64,000 bases of DNA, from positions 992,001-1,056,000 of the forward strand of contig NZ_CP034448.1 of the NCBI RefSeq assembly GCF_003952465.1, given 5' to 3'. The notes beneath the pieces are model-generated. The model saw only the letters and a program-made list of their open reading frames with translations. It did not search any database and had not been told where the DNA came from. Shown here piece after piece: positions 60,552-64,000 of this stretch; position 1 is the stretch's first letter, and every line of letters starts with the position of its first letter. The stretch is from Mesorhizobium sp. M1B.F.Ca.ET.045.04.1.1 (lineage in GTDB: Bacteria > Pseudomonadota > Alphaproteobacteria > Rhizobiales > Rhizobiaceae). The position numbers were made by a program, and so were the translations under genes.

Positions 60552-63094
60552 TGCCCAGGACATTGAAGCTCGCCATCCGCTTCTCGCTGCGCGAGATGCG
60601 CGGCGGCCTTTCGGGCTTCATCATCTTCCTCGGCTGTATCGCGCTCGGCGTCGCGGCGATCGGCGGCGTCAATTCGGTGGCGCAGGCGATCACCGCCGGC
60701 GTCGCCAACCAGGGCCAGACGCTGCTCGGCGGCGATTTGCGCTTCCAGATCAACCAGCGTAGCGCTTCCGAAGCCGAGCTCGGCTTCATCAAGAGCCTCG
60801 GCACGGTCTCGCTGAATTCCGGCATGCGCTCGATGGCGCGGCTCGAGGACGGTTCGGACCAGGCATTGGTCGAAGCCAAAGCGGTCGACGGCGCCTATCC
60901 GCTCTATGGCTTCCTGGAGACCGATCCGCCGCTGCCCAGGAAGGAGCTGTTCGGCGAGAAAGCGAGAGTCTTCGGCGCCACCGCGCCCGACCTTTTGTTC
61001 GACCGGCTCAATCTGCATCTCGGCGACCGGCTGAAGCTCGGCGGCGCCACCTTCGAGCTGAGGGCCAGGCTGGTCAACGAGCCCGACGCGATCTCGGACG
61101 GCTTCGGCTTCGCGCCGCGGCTGATGATCTCGGACGATGGGCTTGCCGCGTCCGGACTGGTTCAGCCCGGCAGCCTGGTCGAGAACGCCTACAAAGTCCG
61201 GCTGCCCGACGGCGCCGGCGAGGCGCGGATCAAGGAAATCCAGGCTCAAGCCGCGAAGGAGTTTCCACAGGCCGGCTGGTCGATCCGCACGCGCAGCAAT
61301 GCAGCACCCGCGCTTTCCTCCAATATCCAGCGTTTCTCGCAATTCCTGACGCTGGTCGGGCTGACGGCGCTGGTGGTCGGCGGCGTCGGCGTGGCGAACG
61401 CGGTGCGCGCCTATCTCGACGGCAAGCGCGGCGTCATCGCCACCTTCAAGAGCCTCGGCGCCTCGGGCGGTTTCGTCTTCACGGTCTATCTGGTGCAGAT
61501 CCTTTTGATTGCCGGCCTCGGCATCGTGCTCGGCCTGATCCTGGGCGCCGCGATGCCGTTCGTGGCGAGCGCGCTTCTGCAGTCGGTAATCCCGGTGCCG
61601 GCGGAAGGCGGCTTCTATCCCGGCGCTCTCGCCATGGCTGCGCTGTTCGGCCTGCTGGTGACGCTGGCTTTCGCGCTGCTGCCGCTCGGGCGCGCCCGCG
61701 ACGTGCCGGCGACGGCGCTGTTTCGCGAGATGGGTTTTGAAAGCCGCGGCCTGCCGCGCCTGCCCTATGCCGGCGCTGCTTTCGCGATCGTGCTGGCGCT
61801 GGCGGGGCTCGCCATCCTTTCGGCCGACGATCAGCGCATCGCCTCGATCTTCGTCGGCGCGACGGTCTTTGCCTTCCTGGTGCTGCGGCTGGTTGCGGCG
61901 CTGGTGCAATGGGCGGCCCGGCGAAGCCCGCGTGTGCGTTTCGTGTCGCTTCGGCTCGCGCTCGGCAATATCCATCGGCCCGGCGCGCTGACGCCTTCGG
62001 TCGTGTTGTCGCTCGGGCTCGGCCTGACGCTGCTGGCGACGCTGGCGCTGATCGACGGCAATCTCAGGCGCCAGATATCCGGCAGCCTGCCGGAGCGGGC
62101 GCCGAATTTCTTCTTCGTCGACATCCAGAGCAGCGATGTCGACGCCTTCGCCGCCCTGGTCGGGAAAGAGGCGCCTCGGGGAGCGCTGGTCAAGGTGCCG
62201 ATGCTGCGCGGCCGGATCATGGCGCTCAACGGCGTCGGCGTCGACAAGGTGAAGATACCCGCCGACGGCGCCTGGGTGCTGCGCGGCGACCGCGGCCTGA
62301 CCTATGACGCCAAGCAGCCGGAGAACGCGACGCTGACCGAGGGCACATGGTGGCCGCAGGATTATGCCGGCGAGCCGCTGGTGTCGTTCTCGGCCGAGGA
62401 AGGCAAGGCGATCGGGCTGAAGCTCGGCGACACCGTCACCGTCAACGTGCTCGGCCGCAATGTGACGGCAAGGATCGCCAATTTCCGCCAGGTCGAGTGG
62501 GAAACCATGGGCATCAACTTCGTCATGGTGTTCTCGCCCAACACTTTTGCGGGCGCGCCGCATGGCTGGCTGGCGACGCTGACCGACAGGGGAGCCACCA
62601 CGGCCGACGACGCACGGCTGCTCAACGCGGTCACCCGCGCCTTTCCGGCGGTGACGACGGTCAGGGTCAAGGACGCGCTCGACATCGTCAACCGGCTGGT
62701 CGCCCAGCTGGGCACGGCGATCCGCGCCGCCGCGGGCGTGGCGCTGATCGCCTCGGTGCTGGTGCTCTCCGGCGCTTTGGCCGCCGGCAACCGGGCCCGC
62801 ATCCACGATGCGGTGGTGCTGAAGACGCTCGGCGCGACTCGGAAAACGCTGATCGCCGCCTTCTCGGTGGAATATGTGCTGATCGGCCTTGCGACAGCGC
62901 TGTTCGCGCTTGCCGCGGGCGGCATCGCGGCATGGTTCGTCGTCGCCCATATCATGACGCTGCCGTCGCACTTCATGCCGCAAGTGGCGGTCGTGACGAT
63001 CCTCGTGTCGCTGGCGGTCACCGTCGGCATCGGCCTTGCCGGCACGTGGCGGGTGCTCGGCCACAAGGCGGCGCCGGTGCTGCGCAACCTTTGA
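60551..63094 (+). CDS. FtsX-like ABC permease (YbbP type)
   Basis: An 847-residue permease with two FtsX domains and ten or so membrane helices: N-terminal helix (FIIFLGCIALGVAAIGGVN), a large periplasmic MacB-like region (about 40-250), TMs at about 260-380, central TMs, second periplasmic region (about 500-700) and C-terminal TMs (AGVALIASVLVLSGALAAG; VLKTLGATRKTLIAAFSVEY). It pairs with the YbbA-type ATPase upstream. The YbbAP system is mechanotransmissive, acting on periplasmic substrates rather than as a classical pump; substrate unknown. Confidence 0.9.
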   Translation: MPRTLKLAIRFSLREMRGGLSGFIIFLGCIALGVAAIGGVNSVAQAITAGVANQGQTLLGGDLRFQINQRSASEAELGFIKSLGTVSLNSGMRSMARLEDGSDQALVEAKAVDGAYPLYGFLETDPPLPRKELFGEKARVFGATAPDLLFDRLNLHLGDRLKLGGATFELRARLVNEPDAISDGFGFAPRLMISDDGLAASGLVQPGSLVENAYKVRLPDGAGEARIKEIQAQAAKEFPQAGWSIRTRSNAAPALSSNIQRFSQFLTLVGLTALVVGGVGVANAVRAYLDGKRGVIATFKSLGASGGFVFTVYLVQILLIAGLGIVLGLILGAAMPFVASALLQSVIPVPAEGGFYPGALAMAALFGLLVTLAFALLPLGRARDVPATALFREMGFESRGLPRLPYAGAAFAIVLALAGLAILSADDQRIASIFVGATVFAFLVLRLVAALVQWAARRSPRVRFVSLRLALGNIHRPGALTPSVVLSLGLGLTLLATLALIDGNLRRQISGSLPERAPNFFFVDIQSSDVDAFAALVGKEAPRGALVKVPMLRGRIMALNGVGVDKVKIPADGAWVLRGDRGLTYDAKQPENATLTEGTWWPQDYAGEPLVSFSAEEGKAIGLKLGDTVTVNVLGRNVTARIANFRQVEWETMGINFVMVFSPNTFAGAPHGWLATLTDRGATTADDARLLNAVTRAFPAVTTVRVKDALDIVNRLVAQLGTAIRAAAGVALIASVLVLSGALAAGNRARIHDAVVLKTLGATRKTLIAAFSVEYVLIGLATALFALAAGGIAAWFVVAHIMTLPSHFMPQVAVVTILVSLAVTVGIGLAGTWRVLGHKAAPVLRNL

Positions 63095-63208
63095 TCCGGC
63101 GAGCGACGGAGCAGGCTCGACCTCGTTAAATCTTTGTAAGAATGCCGGCCGAAACGGCCAAAAACCGGCCTTTTGCCTTCTCACGAAGCGTTACGCCCCG
63201 TTACCGTC

Positions 63209-63237
63209 TTGTCCTTAACGTCAAGAACCATCATATT
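63209..63237 (+). promoter_or_regulatory. Candidate promoter for the Bax-inhibitor-1 gene
   Basis: TTGTCC (63209-63214) and CATATT (63232-63237) separated by 17 bp, 88 bp before the start codon at 63325. The spacing is ideal and both boxes match the sigma-70-type consensus at four positions or so. No operator is evident. Confidence 0.4.
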
Positions 63238-63324
63238 TCTGCGCAGGCATGCTGGAGTCCCGCCAGCGGCGCCTGGCTAAAGTGGCCTGTCACCGGACGG
63301 GGCAGAAGCAACAGAGGATTTCCA

Positions 63325-64000
63325 ATGGCTGATCCCATTCGCAATTACCAGACGTCCGCCGCCCCCGGCGCGCGCGTCGATATCGATCAGGGCCTGCGGG
63401 CCTATATGATCAAAGTCTACAACCTGATGGGGCTTGGCCTGCTCATCACCGGCCTTGCCGCCTGGGGCGCGTTCCAACTCGCCGTCACCGGCGATGGCCA
63501 GCTGACCGCCTTCGGCCAGCTCATCTATGCAAGCGCATTCCGCTGGGTCGTCATCCTGGCGCCGCTGGCTGCGGTGATGTTCCTGTCGTTCAGGATCCAG
63601 TCGATGAGCGTGGCTGCGGCGCAGACCACGTTCTGGGTCTATGCCGGCCTTGTCGGCCTGTCGCTGTCGACGATCTTCCTCGTCTACACCGGCACCAGCA
63701 TCACCCAGACATTCTTCGCCACCGCCGCCGCCTTCGGCGCGCTGTCGCTCTACGGCTATACGACCAGGCGCGACCTGACCGCGTTCGGCTCGTTCCTGAT
63801 CATGGGCGTGATCGGCCTGCTGATTGCGATGCTGATCAACATCTTCCTGCAGTCGTCGGCGCTCGCTTTCGCCATCTCGGCGATCGGCGTGCTGGTGTTC
63901 GCGGGCCTGACCGCCTACGACACGCAGAAGATCAAGGAGATGTATTTCGAGGGTGACGTCGCGGACGTTGCCGGCCGCAAGGCGATCATGGGCGCGTTGA
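63325..64000 (+). CDS. Bax inhibitor-1 / YccA-family membrane protein (partial, runs off the window)
   Basis: The first 225 residues of a BI-1-family protein: MADPIRNYQTSAAPGARV, LRAYMIKVYNLMGLGLLITG, then about seven helices with VYAGLVGLSLSTIFLVYTGTS and SALAFAISAIGVLVFAGLTAYDTQKI. The motif YDTQKIKEMYFEGD contains the aspartate pair that gates calcium leak in BI-1 homologues. About 15-25 residues are missing. In bacteria BI-1 proteins may be pH-sensitive calcium channels or FtsH-linked. Confidence 0.93.
   Translation, partial: MADPIRNYQTSAAPGARVDIDQGLRAYMIKVYNLMGLGLLITGLAAWGAFQLAVTGDGQLTAFGQLIYASAFRWVVILAPLAAVMFLSFRIQSMSVAAAQTTFWVYAGLVGLSLSTIFLVYTGTSITQTFFATAAAFGALSLYGYTTRRDLTAFGSFLIMGVIGLLIAMLINIFLQSSALAFAISAIGVLVFAGLTAYDTQKIKEMYFEGDVADVAGRKAIMGAL

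Noticed and set aside
60269..63184. A 971-codon open frame on the minus strand
   Set aside because: It lies antisense to the FtsX-like permease and ATPase genes, is Arg/Gln/His-rich without hydrophobic core or known motifs, and reflects GC-rich third-position bias in the real genes.

Overview
The window looks like chromosomal DNA of a GC-rich alphaproteobacterium of the order Hyphomicrobiales, most likely Mesorhizobium or a close relative. The evidence is the ffh / chorismate mutase / rpsP gene order, an invasion-associated locus B protein, a DUF1236-type SH3 protein, a DUF4173 protein next to a two-component system, and a dense set of rhizobial-type intergenic palindromes. This assignment is inferred from gene content; no marker gene was compared. 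I saw no rRNA, tRNA, CRISPR array or prophage.

Layout. 1-7.9 kb: end of an azoreductase, a small multidrug resistance protein, a luciferase-like oxidoreductase, an aldehyde dehydrogenase, a membrane protein with duplicated ExxE motifs, a lipid-type methyltransferase and a response regulator / DUF1232 / histidine kinase operon. 7.9-9.2 kb: an IS110-group insertion sequence inside a palindromic repeat. 9.3-16.6 kb: AraC regulator and a carbohydrate ABC importer, followed by an unusual fusion of a Gfo/Idh/MocA oxidoreductase with an aldo/keto reductase. 16.8-19.7 kb: Lrp regulator divergent from a lysine/saccharopine dehydrogenase-like gene, DUF1737, CitE-like lyase. 20.2-25.3 kb: DUF4173 membrane protein, second two-component system, FAD oxidoreductase. 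25.5-27.3 kb: ArsR with two SRPBCC proteins, GNAT. 27.4-32 kb: leuD and leuB with RidA and VOC proteins between them. 32-36 kb: two tandem cold-shock-like/DUF805 proteins and a DEAD-box helicase. 36-37.7 kb: asd behind an apparent transcription attenuator, then a 102-bp tandem repeat. 38.3-40.8 kb: second ArsR/SRPBCC module, DoxX and a lipoprotein. 41-43.3 kb: ffh, chorismate mutase, rpsP. 43.8-49.5 kb: glycosyltransferase, CPBP protease, a frameshifted higA, SH3 protein, amine oxidase, lytic transglycosylase. 49.8-54 kb: argG, LysE exporter, rlmN. 54.3-64 kb: Met-rich periplasmic protein, ClC channel, IalB, DUF1232, PhhB, LMW phosphatase, ThpR, arylesterase divergent from an ABC exporter pair, and the start of a Bax-inhibitor-1 protein.

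Two things stand out. First, the IS110 element (7948-9058) has a legible bridge-RNA region. A promoter appears only when its two ends are joined, a stem-loop carries guides that fit both halves of the palindromic repeat it sits in, and a second loop carries guides that fit its own two ends. Second, asd is preceded by a 43-codon reading frame ending in a Thr/Lys/Met run, followed by mutually exclusive hairpins and a U-tract: an attenuator sensing the products of the aspartate pathway.

Repeats. About 20 copies of several intergenic palindrome families are spread through the window. In the IS110-target family the hairpin arms covary between copies, so the fold itself appears to be maintained.
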